A model generated the notes under the pieces. The model had not been told where the DNA came from and did not search any database. It saw nothing but the letters and a program-made list of their open reading frames with translations. From positions 31,336,912 to 31,400,911 of the forward strand of contig NC_092675.1 of NCBI RefSeq assembly GCF_964355755.1: a stretch of DNA of 64,000 nt, given 5' to 3'. The stretch's first letter is position 1; each line of letters opens with the position of its first letter. Below are positions 37,401 to 62,800 of this stretch, piece by piece. Source of the DNA: Antedon mediterranea (Eukaryota; Echinodermata; Crinoidea; Comatulida; Antedonidae). The position numbers and the translations under genes were made by a program.

Positions 37401-39301
37401 TAGATTGGGTTTCAGGAGCCTGCCTGCCTGGAGAATCCTGACCAACATGTCTTTAGCCTAGGCCTAGCTTTTCTAGCCTAGCTTGTTGGCCTAGAAATCA
37501 GACAAAAAACTACCTGTATTTCATAAATTATACAATTCTAACATGCAATAGCCATTAAAATATTGATAATAAGTTACAAAGTATCATTTTAAAATAATTA
37601 AGAAAGATATTTAATCGTGTTTACATGTGTCACACATGCACGCACAATTGGGGAGAGCTACCTCTCTGCTGAGAGGGAGCTTCTAGAAGATGATGACATC
37701 ACACGTCAGCACGTGTTTTGAGGAGGATTTGAGTGACCAAAATTGGTTGGAACTTTTGAAGAAATAATCCATCAATGACAACTAGGCCTAAGCTTTTTAA
37801 ATAATAAACATTATATTTAGGCCTCCTATTAATGTTTCCTTTTAAAATTAAATATATTTTATAAACTCGTTCCATAAAAACATCCAGTAAGCATAAAAGG
37901 AACAATTATTGGTTGCTGTAAAGGAGGTATTTCTATGACACCGTACTGGATGCACTATGAGGCGATGAAGTAAACTCGCCCTTGAATGCAGGCAGGGGAA
38001 TCCCCTTGTTTGGTACCTAACCTTGCACTGTGAGAGATGGAGCGATTAATATTGCTCTCCTTGAAGGTTGTTGATCGCGCTGGCGATCCTTAAAAACGAG
38101 GGACTGCTTGTAGCTTATAACTTAGCTTATATATTATTACCCTAGGCCTAGATTAGTTATAAAAGGTAGGTGGATGCAATTTCTGGAAGTCGCCAGACGG
38201 GTCGACCATTACACAATTAATACTCGCCCTTACCAAATAAAGGTCGCCATTGGCGACCGGGCGACCGTTAATTTTCAGCCCTGTATAAATGTAACGTAGG
38301 TGCAGTTAATATTCCTAAATTCCAATTCTTTATTACATAAAAGCAATTTACCACAGCATACTATTGTTCAATGTACCACTATAGTTATGATCCAAATATA
38401 ACTTAAATGTAAATCAAACAAATACAATGAATGTTATTTTATGTCATGAATGTTATAATTATTTTTCTCATTAAGAGATGGGAATTATTATAATTCCTGA
38501 AATATTAGTTTTATTGCTGTAATAATAATTTAATTTATAACTTTATTATTGACAATGCAATGTTTTGTGTGAAATAAAAACCATGAAACGATGAAATAAA
38601 CAATAAATGTAATGTTTTGCTTTAAATAAATTATAGTATTGCTCCATTGATTAAACAAACAATATAACATGTAATGTAGTGTTGCTTAAATTTCAATAAT
38701 TGCCCAATCATTGCCTTCTGGTTTACAGAAACTAATGCTCTTTTCATGAAAAATTATGAAATGAAGAGATTTGCATAGTTTAGTTATCAACCTGAGACTT
38801 AAAATGACATCATTTTGTTGAGGGGAGGTCTTAGTAAGATCAAGCACTTTTTTAGCCTCTTTTATAACGTTTATTCTTGTTTATTATATAATAATAATTG
38901 TGTTTATTGATAATACCAAGTGTACCACGTTTCCCCCATCATTTTTGTTGCACAAAAAGCAAGGTACACCACTCCATACTACTATACTTTATCTACAAAC
39001 AGAGGGCTGGTTGGATGCGAAATGTACAGTACTACTACATATTTCTGCAATATATATGTTTGGTGATGATAACGAATACTCGCATAACTAACTAAATGCA
39101 TGAAAAATGTATGATCTTGCATGTGTTTATGCAAAATGCATGTTTCTAAAAATCACTTTGAAATGCGGGACCGTTGGTTGGTAACTGTGGATTTGTGTTG
39201 GGAGTCTGACAGTAACACAAATAGGAAACATGCGGAGTATAATAAAATACCTCATCTTCCTCGTCATCAGGGTTTTCAAGTTTTTGCTTCAACGATGTCA
39301 T
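25422..39301 (-). CDS. TTC39: Tetratricopeptide repeat protein 39 (TTC39A/B type), complete
   Basis: A member of the TTC39 (Iml2-like TPR) family. Vertebrate members are about 580-680 aa, and TTC39B has been linked to lipid traits; the molecular activity is not settled. Fifteen coding exons sum to 1,965 bp, exactly 654 codons plus a stop. The start is MTSLKQKLENPDDEEDE, an acidic N-terminus followed by FEDALEEIP. Family signatures are [101 protein letters not shown] and ENYLAPYSLVELALLYMD. The C-terminal tail from the last exon is serine-rich and unstructured-looking, ending NSLPAV. The upstream sequence of exon 1 is open in the same frame back to the acceptor, so an earlier start is not excluded, but this is the first ATG. 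Whether it is A or B cannot be decided by eye. Confidence 0.95.
29846..29953. repeat. 54-bp tandem duplication
   Basis: Two near-identical copies of a 54-bp unit (atctacttatcaactttatg ... gggagc) in the TTC39 intron, about 40 bp upstream (in transcript sense) of the exon at 29708-29807. Confidence 0.85.
30517..32100 (+). mobile_element. Helentron/Helitron-like non-autonomous element
   Basis: The right end has the textbook layout: a 9-bp stem AACTCGTCA / TGACGAGTT (32070-32078, 32082-32090), then 10 nt ending in CTAG followed by T (32097-32101). Just inside it is AGCGGATAACT (32059-32069), the inverted form of AGTTATCCGCT at the left end, where a perfect 10-bp hairpin GTTATCCGCT/AGCGGATAAC (30517-30526, 30531-30540) is found. 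Subterminal inverted repeats plus a 3' hairpin and no target duplication are typical of Helentron-type HINE elements. No Rep/helicase frame is present in 1.6 kb. The exact 5' end is uncertain by a few bases. Confidence 0.72.
32221..32270 (+). repeat. Possible LINE/SINE 3' tail
   Basis: gagatccaaataaagttaat followed by (caat)n resembles the short 3' tails with microsatellite ends of CR1/L2-type retroelements. Only the tail is recognisable, so this is a weak call. Confidence 0.35.
33821..33963. repeat. 17-bp repeat, 8.4 copies
   Basis: gggccagtgggattgtt in tandem, with gtt/att variants. Because 17 is not a multiple of three and the unit lacks stops, all three plus-strand frames stay open and read the same 17-residue cycle. 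The ORFs at 33729-34027 are therefore artefacts. It is in a TTC39 intron. Confidence 0.93.
36061..36186. repeat. 39-bp repeat, about 3.2 copies
   Basis: The unit begins cagccatggagcaacagaaa, with starts at 36061, 36100, 36139 and a partial copy at 36178. The period is 13 codons, which explains the repetitive ORFs on the minus strand (35931-36243). Confidence 0.9.
36680..36929. mobile_element. MITE-like element with CTGTGTTTCCGCAG ends
   Basis: ggctgtgtttccgcagccaa at the left pairs, with a few mismatches, with the reverse complement of ttgcctgcagaaacacgg at the right (36912-36929). About 250 bp, no coding capacity. It starts about 95 bp upstream (in transcript sense) of the 29-bp TTC39 exon 2. 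Confidence 0.6.
37091..38283. mobile_element. Second copy of the CAGGGCTGAAAATTAAC element (uninterrupted)
   Basis: A 1,193-bp element with the same 17-bp inverted ends as 18470-20758, in the opposite orientation, flanked by TATAAA on both sides (37085-37090 and 38284-38289). Two independent copies thus both show 6-bp duplications. It lacks the foldback insertion, and its sequence at about 37768 (gaagaaataatcc) is the empty site. It has G-run and C-run tracts near 37208-37310 and a shared GC-rich block near 38090. It lies in the TTC39 intron between exons 1 and 2. Confidence 0.92.
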
Positions 39302-39760
39302 CTTGTCTTGTTCTGTTGAATACCGATGACTGAAAAAAAACCAATAATTAATTTTATGATTATGATTAAATTCAAATAATTATAATTAAATTGATGGCTA
39401 GAAGCTTAGACAGACAACAAAGAGGAACTTCATGTAAAACATTTTTAATAAATCACAGTAGCCTAGACTGAATATAAAAAGTACATTGATTTTAAAGTTA
39501 GGCCTAGAGAGTCTAGGCCTCTAATGCCAAAATGGTCAAAATCTAAAGGGTAGAGGCTACACTACACATTCATTTGAACAGTCAACAAGATATTCACCCG
39601 GTCAATTCTAGCCTAACTTTGAGTCTAAAATAGAGTCATTTAGGGCATTCGGGTGATTGAACTCTACAGCAACTTTACTACTGTCCGCGCATTTTATAAT
39701 GTAAATAATAAACATAATTTCTACACGATTAACCAATTATTTTCATTCATTCAAGCTTAC

Positions 39761-39860
39761 CGTGTCGAACAAAATCTGCAGTCAGTCAAAAAAATAAGTT
39801 TCGATGTTGTGTGCGTTAACGCCCTCTATAGTTCAGTAAAGAACTTAACTCCAGTTTGTT
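39761..39860 (-). other. TTC39: Possible 5' noncoding first exon of TTC39
   Basis: A GTAAGCTT donor (exon edge at 39761) after ...TTCGACACG lies 431 bp upstream of the acceptor that opens the first coding exon (39329, TTTTTTTTCAG). The segment has the GC-richer composition of a first exon. The upper boundary is arbitrary because no transcription start can be read from sequence. Confidence 0.4.
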
Positions 39861-39861
39861 G

Positions 39862-42800
39862 ATGCTCGTACTTAATTATGGTTGCCATAAATACTAATTC
39901 AACGATGTTTTTTATAAAATTGATATAGCCTATAGTAATTAAATTGTAATATTTGAATCAATTGGTGATTATTTTCAGGTAATTAATAACTGTGACACTG
40001 TATGTTTACATTTATATTTCACAACTTTTATTTTGGTAATTATAAAATATTGTTATAATATTGTTATTGGAATTTTTTGATTAGTTTTGTGAAATAATTT
40101 TTGTACTTTTTGATATTGATGTTTTTTAATAACAAATTAATTCTAAATCTGGCTACAAGTTTGCAGAATCGTTTTATTAATCAGCTTAATTTTTTCTGTG
40201 GTACTTGGTCCCGTACTTGGTATTTCTTCCTTATCTGAAGTGAAGCTATATGATTGGGAGCAGGTGGAATGTTGGAGCTAAATTCAGCAAAATCTTTATG
40301 ACAATGACAAAGAGGGTGTATTAAAAACTGCTCTTGGCTTTAAGGAGAAGACTACTACCAGTGGATTCTACACATAAATGAGTAGGAAGATATTCTATTC
40401 AATATAAACATTAAAAACACCAAAATAATCAAATTTTTTGTATTGGCGTTGCTGGTTTGCTCACAAATTATACTAAAATGGCGGCCATCATTATTACACT
40501 CAATAAAAGCAAAACAAAATGATTTCATTCAAATTTATTACAAATCAAAACTTTGGATTCTCTTGATTTTTTCATTTTATTACAGCATTTTTTTACGACT
40601 TGAGAATGAGAACTCTTTAAATAAATTAAATTTGCAATATTTGTTTGTAAACACGACGACAGGAATAAAGCTAGATCTACTACTAGTCTACAGTACTTGA
40701 ACAATGGTGACTACATCAGGCATGCACAGCTTACATTTAAACACATTCTTCAATACATAACTCACATACTTAAAATGCGAGGGTTAGCAGATATCAAAGC
40801 AAATGTTGAGACAAAATATAAATCTATTATTAATGTATAATTTTAACAAGATCGGTGATCCTTTATTTTGTCTCACAAACCTGACCTTAGCACCGAATTC
40901 CATTTCTAAACAATCTGTTCCATTGCTTTAAGATATCTACAGCCTTCAGAAGCTGCATACAAAACATATGTAGGCTCACCGTCAGAACCACCGTAATAAA
41001 CCTATTTTTCATGTACATTGGTTAACATTAATTTTAATGCAAACATCATCCTTGACATTTAAACATTATTACGCATGCAATCGGTATTTTATACATTTTA
41101 GCCTGAGTTCATTGTGAATCTACTTCAAAATTTAATTGTAAATACTTTTTGTTTTTGTTTCGTTTATTTCTTTGTGGGTCCTATATTTATAAATAAAAAC
41201 TCATAAAGTGATAAATCTCACCACAAAATTAACAAAAACAAACAGACATACCTAGGCAGGTTTTTAAAATATATGCGGTGGTGCTAAATGATATTAAAAA
41301 ATTGCTTTTAAACTGTTTTTTTTTTCTTTCTGGTATTAACCTGAGTTATTCTTTAACACACTACACACCAGGCTGCTACCCAACAAACTATACAATAGGC
41401 CTTTTGTTTACTTGATTGCACTCAACACTATGGGTTGTCATGGAAATCCTATTGGTCATAAAATATACTACCGTACTGTTAAAAAAAGGCTGGATTGTTA
41501 TTATTCACAACAAAATAAAAAAAATCAGTTTATATGCAAATTAAAATATCAATATTATATATTCAGGCCATATTTTTATATTTATCAGTATGACATAGGC
41601 TCCTCCAATAGGTTGTCATTGAACAACTAAATTAAGCATTGTTGATTTAGTAAAAACTGTAATAAAAAATGCAAAATAAGTACACAATTTAAATTGTGTG
41701 TACAAAGTGTGAGGTTGCATCATTTGTTTACTCCACTGTCGGCCTTACAAACGCAATCAGTACTGTACTGCCCTCTATTGGAATGTGGTTTAAGTAAAAA
41801 TGTAAAAAACAAGACATTTTAACCCGACCCTGAAACAATTAAGTTCTCAATCTATCTGAAAACATTAAATGGAAGAAGTATATAAAACCGAATCGCCACT
41901 TCCAACAGCAATAAATCATTAAGATATTCGACATGGCCTGAACATTGTAATGACATAAATTAACATAGGTGTTGTATTATGACCAAAACATTATACATTG
42001 AGGGCATTTCAACATAGCCAGAACATACAGCAATTATGTAAAAAACATTAAAAAGCACTGTAACACATAGGTGTTGTACATGACCAGAACATTAATGCAA
42101 CCATTGAGAAAAGCTAAAACATGTTTAAGCATGCCTCCATGCTAAAAGCAATCATGTTCAACATTATTGATTGTCAGCATATGCTGTTTAGGGCCACCTA
42201 AAATGTGTGTTCAACATGTTCTGGACATTACAAATCATTAATCCTGTAAAGCATTAATCATGTGACACATATGTGTTCATGGCCAGGACATATTGACATA
42301 ATAGAAGGTAGGTCTGCCGAACAGAGAAGCCATTACAAGCATTACATTATTTGTAACATTTTTTAAAATACACTACAAACTTAAAATATGACCTATAACA
42401 TTTAGGCATACAATAAAATAACAATCCAAAGGGCTAATTTAAAAGGCTTCTTATGTATACTTTAAAATTGTTTATATTTAAAAATTGTTCATTAAAACAA
42501 ACTAACATCTCTCCAATGTTGGTAGAATAGATAACATACATTAAAATACTACTGTATATCTTTCTATTGATTCTGTAACATTTAGTTTGAATAATTATTT
42601 TATCAAAATATCGGGATGCTTTTAGTGAAATGAGGAATTTACTGGTCATGCAATTTGCATACAAAATTGATTTTTTTAATGCCTAAGCAATATGTTCTAT
42701 ATTCCATTCAGTACCAGTACAATTCTAATATATTTCAAAAACTTAATAAATCATTTTTTAAATTTAAAAGTAATTACAAATTTGTATTTGCTGTTTGTAT

Positions 42801-43621
42801 TTAATAATCATAATCTTTTGGGAAAGAAGTCAACCAATTCAAGAATGATTTTATTTATTCCTTGAACAAAATGGAAGACGCACACTAAACCAAAATAACA
42901 TTAAATAAAAGAGAGCAACAGAGGGTTTTAAAATACTTTGCTTTCTAGATTTAAAATGTGAGGTAGTTACTTTAGCTGCCCAGTGGTATTTGAGCAGTTA
43001 TCTAATATTAACAATAATAAATATAAACCAACATATTAAAACAAGAACCTGCTAACATTCAACCAATTAATCTGAATCACACTCCTTGCAACACACACAC
43101 ACTCCATTTCATCGTCACTCTCAATTGGTAAGCTGCCTCTGATGACTAGGGACAATTCATTTATAAATTGTAAACAAAAAAACTTGCAGCAGCGACCATC
43201 AACCACTACTAATAATGCAAACTTTACATTACAATGATCAAAATGAAGAATAGTATGTTTAAAAACATGAAGTATGTACAATGATTTGAACCCTTCTGGA
43301 AACTATGAATGTCATATTTATCATTAGTTTCTCATCTTTTAAATCTTGCTTTGTAAAGCAAGTAGCACCAGCAACATAATGCCATAAAACAACAAAATTG
43401 CAGACATCAAATATTAGATGCAAAAAGGTATGATGTTCATAATTATGGTTATGCACATGCATTTCATATTGTTATATTTTGTAGTTGAATTGCGTAACTT
43501 ATGAGCAACCTGATGAAAGACTCGACGACGGTGGCAATACGTTGGCAATCACCTTGGAAACATCACAACCTTGAACATATAAACGGAAAAATGCGACCCA
43601 ATCACGTTTCCATTCCAGGAG
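39862..43621. other. TTC39-ZSWIM intergenic region and ZSWIM 3' UTR
   Basis: About 3.8 kb. Degenerate, imperfectly repeated text built from catagg(t)gttgta, ga(c)caaaacatt and aacatgttc-type words occupies about 41930-42310. The minus-strand AATAAATAAA near 42850-42859 may end the ZSWIM transcript. ORFs of 60-85 codons here have no support. Confidence 0.6.
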
Positions 43622-56164
<12,543 letters not shown>

Positions 56165-56725
56165 CTATCAAAACACAAATAATTAGTAAGTTAAACTAAG
56201 TTAGTAATTCATAGTTTAGTTTAGGGTAATGCATGAAATAAAGAAACAAATAGTCTTAGTACTGCTACGGTATTATATTTTTGTTTATTATCTGCTTTCA
56301 TAGTGAATCACTTGAAAAGAATCTATATGATGGCAAATTGATATATCTTAATTTAGTTATCAGATATTCCAACCTTCAGATAATTTAATGATCAGTTACA
56401 GGAAACCTTAGCTTAAAATTTATCAGTGACCCTAGAATAGTCAGAAGGGTGACCTAAGCAGAAAAACAACAAAATTGTTGTACAAGAACAACATCAATTG
56501 AAAGACAGACGGACAGTCAGTTTTTAACACAATTTTATTTAAATAGCCAAATTTGTGTAAATGATTGTAAAAATTTGGAATTAATTCTTAGTTTAAAAAA
56601 TACAAAGATCTGAAATAAAATAAGAGGTAGCTATAGAAAAATCAATACAATGGGCACATCTCCTGGACCGTAGTTCCGGTGGTAAAAAAGTCTTCTGAGT
56701 TAAAACTGACTTGTGTGCACTTTAA

Positions 56726-58423
56726 AGGGGGGTTCCGGATTTTAAATGAATAGTAAAAAATGTAAAATATATTTGTTTGTCTCTTGAACGGTAACAGTTT
56801 CAATTTATATAAGCGTCCGGTGAAGCAGAACGAAGGCTGTGAAATGAGGCCAGATTACAAGTGCAGCTACGGCGATATGACACTGTGTTACAGAATAGGA
56901 AATTCGTGATATGGTCAATCTTCCGACGACTCGTTATCATTAACCATATCAATTACTTTTGTACAATTATACTTATCTGATGTAATTTTAGTCGGTCTTC
57001 CCATTTATAAAGTCAATTTTCTATGAAAATTCATCAAAACAGTGAAAAATTAGATATGTTTGCACTTTATGTTTGCCGATTTTCGCACTGAATAAGGGAA
57101 AGCCTTCAAAATCAATGAAGCGTAACGTATGTATTCCTTGCTGGCTGAGCGAGGAGAGCGAGACGATACACATGCTCTTTCTCTGCCCATGCCTGGCATC
57201 GTCACGTGATAAGCAGATACAGTATACTGTACAATACCAAACTGGTCGGGTCGAGTATACCCCGTCTATAATCACAACATGAATGATGTACAGTATTTGA
57301 TTGAAGGTCGACTCGACCTACCGGAATGGTATAGATAATATAGCTCGAATGAGAGAGTTGGAATATTTGTAAACATAAGTATTGCTAATTTTAACAAGTA
57401 TAGCCTATAGTAAAAGGCCTGGTAGTATCAATTCGCATAGGGTCTACTACACTAGCTAGCTCAATTTTTAACTGGGTCGGATCGGCTAGGTCTCCTTCCT
57501 ACTACCTGGTCTACTTGCTTGATGCAATATCCGCTTGTTTGGAGAGTAAACTAGGCCTATTTTAGGCCTACTTAGACGATCAAAACACCATACGTGCGGA
57601 CGCCGATCGGACCTTGTTTTGCCTCAATAATTACAGCCGATTTTGTAGAATGTTTTAGGTTTAGATTGTTTAGGAGTTTGGTTGATAGGATGGGTTTGGA
57701 ATTCACTGAGTTTTGTTATTTATGGGCCAATCGTTTAGTAGTAGGCTAGCTATAGGCCCATGATGGGCCCCAATGTTTTACCGTAGCCATCGTGGCCAGA
57801 ATGGCTCTCACCCATGAAAAAAAAATGATTTAGGCTAGGCCTAACCTAGTACGTGAAGCCAATAATACAATCTGTCTGTACTATTCGAGGTATAAAAATA
57901 GTATATGTTCATGTTCACCTGTTCATCCCTTTCTTTTCGCTGTTTTTGTATGCAGTGATAAAGTTTAATAAATAAAATAAAAATAATATATCATTTATGA
58001 CTCCGTAATCTGTACTAAATTTTGTATTTCATAAAATGTCAAATAAATATATGCTACTACTGTTATTTTAACACTTTAGGCCTGGCTTAGAAAATCTACA
58101 AAAAAATGTATTTCACAATGATCGGGTGGTCGTCGTTTGACAGGGGAGAGAGATGTAAATTAGTTGAACACAACGTACATGACGTCGCGAGTTTGGAATC
58201 CACTGACGACGTGATTTTGTGAATATCTCATGAATATTAATGAGCTTCCCTAAGCTGCTGAAAAACAGACTTTCCATGAATTTACCCTAAAATGTATATG
58301 AAATTTAATTTTTTTAATTTCTCGTTATTACCTCTTCATTCTGACATGTCTATATTGTACAGTTATAATATTTTTTATTTAATAAACGATATTTAAAAGC
58401 AATTTTAAACCCAGAATCCCCCT
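56726..58423. mobile_element. TTAA-flanked DNA transposon, non-autonomous
   Basis: Ends AGGGGGGTTCCGG (56726-56738) and the complement of AGGGGGATTCTGG (58411-58423) are flanked by TTAA at 56722-56725 and 58424-58427. TTAA duplications are characteristic of piggyBac and Kolobok elements. At 1,698 bp it is too short for an intact transposase and none was recognised; overlapping ORFs at 57021-57282 are unsupported. The interior has aggcctag words and GC-richer patches unlike its surroundings. It is upstream of the most 5' visible ZSWIM exon, so presumably intronic. Confidence 0.8.
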
Positions 58424-58687
58424 TTAAAGAAGCCAGTATATGTATTTGATACTCATATAGTTGGTTCACCATTAATGTTGAATACACATATACCCACATT
58501 AATTATTAACATTAAATAAGCATATTTCAATCTGTGATCCTAAATCACAAATACCAGCATAAATTTCATTGTTAAATTGAGCACATAAGGGCCGCATACT
58601 AAGCATGCTGTATCTAATGACAAACAATATGGCTAACAATACAGCAAAGCTAAAGACAGAAAGCTGCTTACAATATTAAGCATGCTA

Positions 58688-59889
58688 TCTAATGGAAAAC
58701 AATACAGCAATACTAAGCACAGTCTAAAGGCTGGATACCAACATCTAATGGAAAACAATACAGCAATACTAAGCACAGTCAAGAGGCTGGATACTAACAT
58801 CTAATGGAAAACAATACAGCAATACTAAGAACACTCTAAAGGCTGGATACTAACATCTAATGGAAAACAATACAGCAATACTAAGCACAGTCTAAAGGCT
58901 GGATACCAACATCTAATGGAAAACAATACAGCAATACTAAGCACAGTCAAGAGGCTGGATACTAACATCTAATGGAAAACAATACAGCAATACTAAGCAC
59001 AGTCTAAAGGCTGGATACTAACATCTAATGGAAAACAATACAGCAATACTAAGCACAGTCTAAAGGCTGGATACCAACATCTAATGGAAAACAATACAGC
59101 AATACTAAGAACACTCTAAAGGCTGGATACTAACATCTAATGGAAAACAATACAGCAATACTAAGCACAGTCTAAAGGCTGGATATTAACATCTAATGGA
59201 AAACAATACAGCAATACTAAGCACAGTCTAAAGGCTGGATACTAACATCTAATGGAAAACAATACAGCAATACTAAGCACAGTCTAAAGGCTGGATACCA
59301 ACATCTAATGGAAAACAATACAGCAATACTAAGCACAGTCTAAAGGCTGGATACTAACATCTAATGGAAAACAATACAGCAATACTAAGCACAGTCTAAA
59401 GGCTGGATACTAACATCTAATGGAAAACAATACAGCAATACTAAGCACAGTCTAAAGGCTGGATACTGACATCTAATGGAAAACAATACAGCAATACTAA
59501 GCACAGTCAAGAGGCTGGATACTAACATCTAATGGAAAACAATACAGCAATACTAAGCACAGTCTAAAGGCTGGATACCAACATCTAATGGAAAACAATA
59601 CAGCAATACTAAGCACAGTCTAAAGGCTGGATACTAACATCTAATGGAAAACAATACAGCAATACTAAGCACAGTCAAGAGGCTGGATACTAACATCTAA
59701 TGGAAAACAATACAGCAATACTAAGCACAGTCTAAAGGCTGGATACCAACATCTAATGGAAAACAATACAGCAATACTAAGCACAGTCTAAAGGCTGGAT
59801 ACTAACATCTAATGGAAAACAATACAGCAATACTAAGCACAGTCTAAAGACTGGATACTAACATCTAATGGAAAACAATACAGCAATAC
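58688..59889. repeat. 56-bp satellite array, left part (21.5 copies)
   Basis: The unit begins tctaatggaaaacaatacag, continues caatactaagcacagtctaa and ends aggctggatactaaca. Starts are 58688, 58744 and so on in exact 56-bp register until base 26 of the 22nd unit, where the array is cut by an inserted element. Variants include aagaacact for aagcacagt, tcaagagg for tctaaagg, and atacca for atacta. Confidence 0.97.
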
Positions 59890-62800
59890 GAGTGTTGACA
59901 AAGTGCGAGGCAGCGAGGCATGCGAGGCATGCCAAATATTTGTGCGAGGCATCATTTTATCATTTCCAAAAGTGCGAGGCATGCGAGGCATATGTGTACA
60001 GCCAAATCAAAACCAGGCATTTGTCGTAAATGTGACATTTTGAGTTTTAAAGATATTTGTACAGAGCACATAATTTGCTTTAAAATACTGAAAAAATTAT
60101 TCAATTTGGTCAAGTATTTTTAGAGTTATGATACAATAAGTAAAGAAATACAAGTAAGAATTAATTTTTATTTAGCAGTGAAAAATGCATTCAAAGATAA
60201 ACAATAGTTCAAACAGGAAGTTTAAATGTGCTGGCAGACAGCGACTCATGTTCACCTTGACAACGCTAACTTCTAGTATACCTATGACTTTGAAATTTAG
60301 CACAAATGTAACTAAGACATTTTTCTATAATCATTGAAAATTTCAAAGAAATCCAGTAACATTAACATTGTCAAATGAGACTTCAAATAACAACATACGT
60401 TAGTAAACTTTTTTTTACTAAACTTATGTTATGTGTGAGGCTTGTAATAACTATAATAAGTACTATTAATAAAGTGACAATAAAAATACAACACATAGAA
60501 ACGAACCAAAATTAAAGATACACAGACAGTTGATTGTGTTTGATGTGTTTAAATTTATTTACAATTGGTACACTTTAAATTATAACATTTTGGTCATTTC
60601 AGGCTGCGTGTTACAACAACAGTATTTTCATCTTTTGTGCCGGGTCTTTTAAATACATACATATTTTTCTATACAGTTATTTCACGGTTTTATTCAGGGT
60701 TACGTTGCATAATAGAATACATGTTTCATGTATCAGAATCAAAGTCATTTTTGTAAAGTTATATTAAGCACCGTATCACCATTATTGGAGTTGTTTGAGA
60801 AGAGAAAGTAGCAACAGCATCACCACCACTGTCAAAACTATTGGTATTACATTACAGTATTACCAATCAAGATCTGAAAACAGAATGAAAAATTAAATTA
60901 AACTTTTTTAAACACATTAAAAAATCATTTTTTTCGCCTAGGCCTAGACCAAGGTATGCTAGGTGGTTTTACTAGGCTAACTTGAAGTACTAAGCTGGCA
61001 TACAGTTCATCTCTTATCTTATGCCAAAGGCTAGGCCTAATATTTTGATCAAAAGTGTTTCTGTGTTCACCAAACTGAGTGTGTCGCGCTAGAAAGTCAT
61101 TTCGTACTTTCTAACCTCTTGTTGTTTATGATTCGCTAGCGAAGCCAATATTTCTACTTTTCATATTATATAAATCATTAAACTATTCTATGTTGATTTA
61201 TTATTATCTAGGATGCATAAATAGCAAGTATAAATTAATATTGAATGTTTTTTACAGTAAAAATGTTTTGTTAAAACCTTACCGCTTCCTCAGTGTACTT
61301 TGAATAGCTGTTAAAGGCAAATTTAACGCTTCAATGACTTGAGCCACTCTGTTAGCCAATCAAATTGCCTGTTTCAGGATTCCGTAGCAACAAGACTGGT
61401 TTGCTTATACCAAAAGGTTATTAAAGAATGTGTTTGATTGGCTATACTATTATTTTACATGACCTACAACCTTTATCTTTGGAAAGATTATTTCACGAGC
61501 TTTCTAAAAATACCACACATTAAGGGGTCTTCTCATAATCAAAGAGGTAAAAGTTGGTTAGAAATAGACACAAATTACAGAATAGAACTTGATTTTTTCA
61601 CCAAAGACGAAAAAGGGGGTCTCATTAAAATGTTATTTTCATTGATTTATACTTATAATTTCTTTAAAATACATAGATTTTTGGAATCTACGGTAAATTT
61701 TCTGTAAGATTATTTAAAAAACTAAAAATGGTCAAGATATAGGTTTTACACATTCAGAAGCATTTTACAGAAATCCCTTGCTGCCGACAAACGCCTGGTT
61801 TTGGTTTGGCGGTACACATATAGTTTACAATTTCAAAAAGGTGCGAGGCATATCTTAACGTGCTATTATGCTATATTATAGGCCTAATAATCAATCGATA
61901 CAAGCGTATCTAAATAGATTCGTGTATACACTCATCATGTTGTTTATTTTTATGTAACGATTGTTTTTTCATTCAAGTCATATCGTGTCAAATTTTACTT
62001 TTACAAAAGTGCCCAAACTACGGTTCAAAAATCTGAACGACAGTCTTCAACTTTCGATAAACAATAATTGTTATAGCGACACACTCATCAAATGACTGCA
62101 ATGTTTGTTGGCATTTCGAGCGTGTTCACTCACATGTCTCTCGAACATAGCAGAGTGAAAATAATATTTTGTCACACCCCTGCGCCTAGATCCGGTAGAC
62201 CCGAGAGATGGAAAATCCCTCTGTACTATTTAGCAGGTAGCGGAATGATTCAGCCCTCAGCTCAGAGGATTGTGGTGCATTCCCCTCCTATAGCACGTGG
62301 TTTTAGCAGCAACGCACAGACTTCTCTCTGAGCGGCGTGCCAAAGACATTTTTGACATTCCATTCTCTAGGAACAACACGTGTACCTCTCTCGCAAATAA
62401 GGTGAACAGCGATTGCCAGGACAAGTTCAATAACTGGCGGTGAATAAAAGGTAACTGATATGGCGATCCAATAACATGCCGCAAAGAAAAAAATTGCGAC
62501 AGAATTCTGGAGCGCGTGTGAAAAAAGACTTACGTCCGACAATTGTAATACTAGGCCTAAAATTAAACTTTAGCTAATATGCTTAGCCCTAACCTAGATA
62601 AGAGGCCTATGTAGAAAATAATTTAATCAATTTTGATATAATAATAATTGGTGTAATATTTAATAATGATACACTATTCCTGTTTTAGTAAGCTAGGTAT
62701 ATTACGAACGATTTTTATTTATTGTTGTCCATGTACGTACTAATAAACCTGGCGCTAGTTTCCTTCGCTTGTATTTTTACTCCAAATTTGATAACTAACT

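Larger units (their letters stand above)
25422..39329 (-). other. TTC39: TTC39 exon map
   Basis: Coding exons in transcript order: 39251-39301 (exon extends to an acceptor at 39329), 36556-36584, 33090-33194, 32393-32613, 30168-30300, 29708-29807, 29398-29463, 28980-29088, 28305-28432, 27608-27769, 27066-27272, 26679-26790, 26249-26366, 25985-26101, 25422-25728. The second is only 29 bp and the exon at 29398 uses a weak GTTGGT donor; all others have ordinary sites. Every junction was checked for phase and the total is divisible by three. The 3' UTR probably runs to near 25048, where the minus strand has AATAAA, but other such signals exist in this AT-rich region. Confidence 0.9.

Noticed and set aside
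57021-57282. Overlapping ORFs on both strands (84 and 69 codons)
   Set aside because: Both lie in the TTAA-flanked element; mutual overlap and lack of any domain argue for chance.
62303-62542. 79-codon minus-strand ORF with hydrophobic N-terminus, resembling a signal or membrane protein
   Set aside because: Lies within the 3.9-kb transposon, overlaps other open frames on both strands, and no family was recognised.
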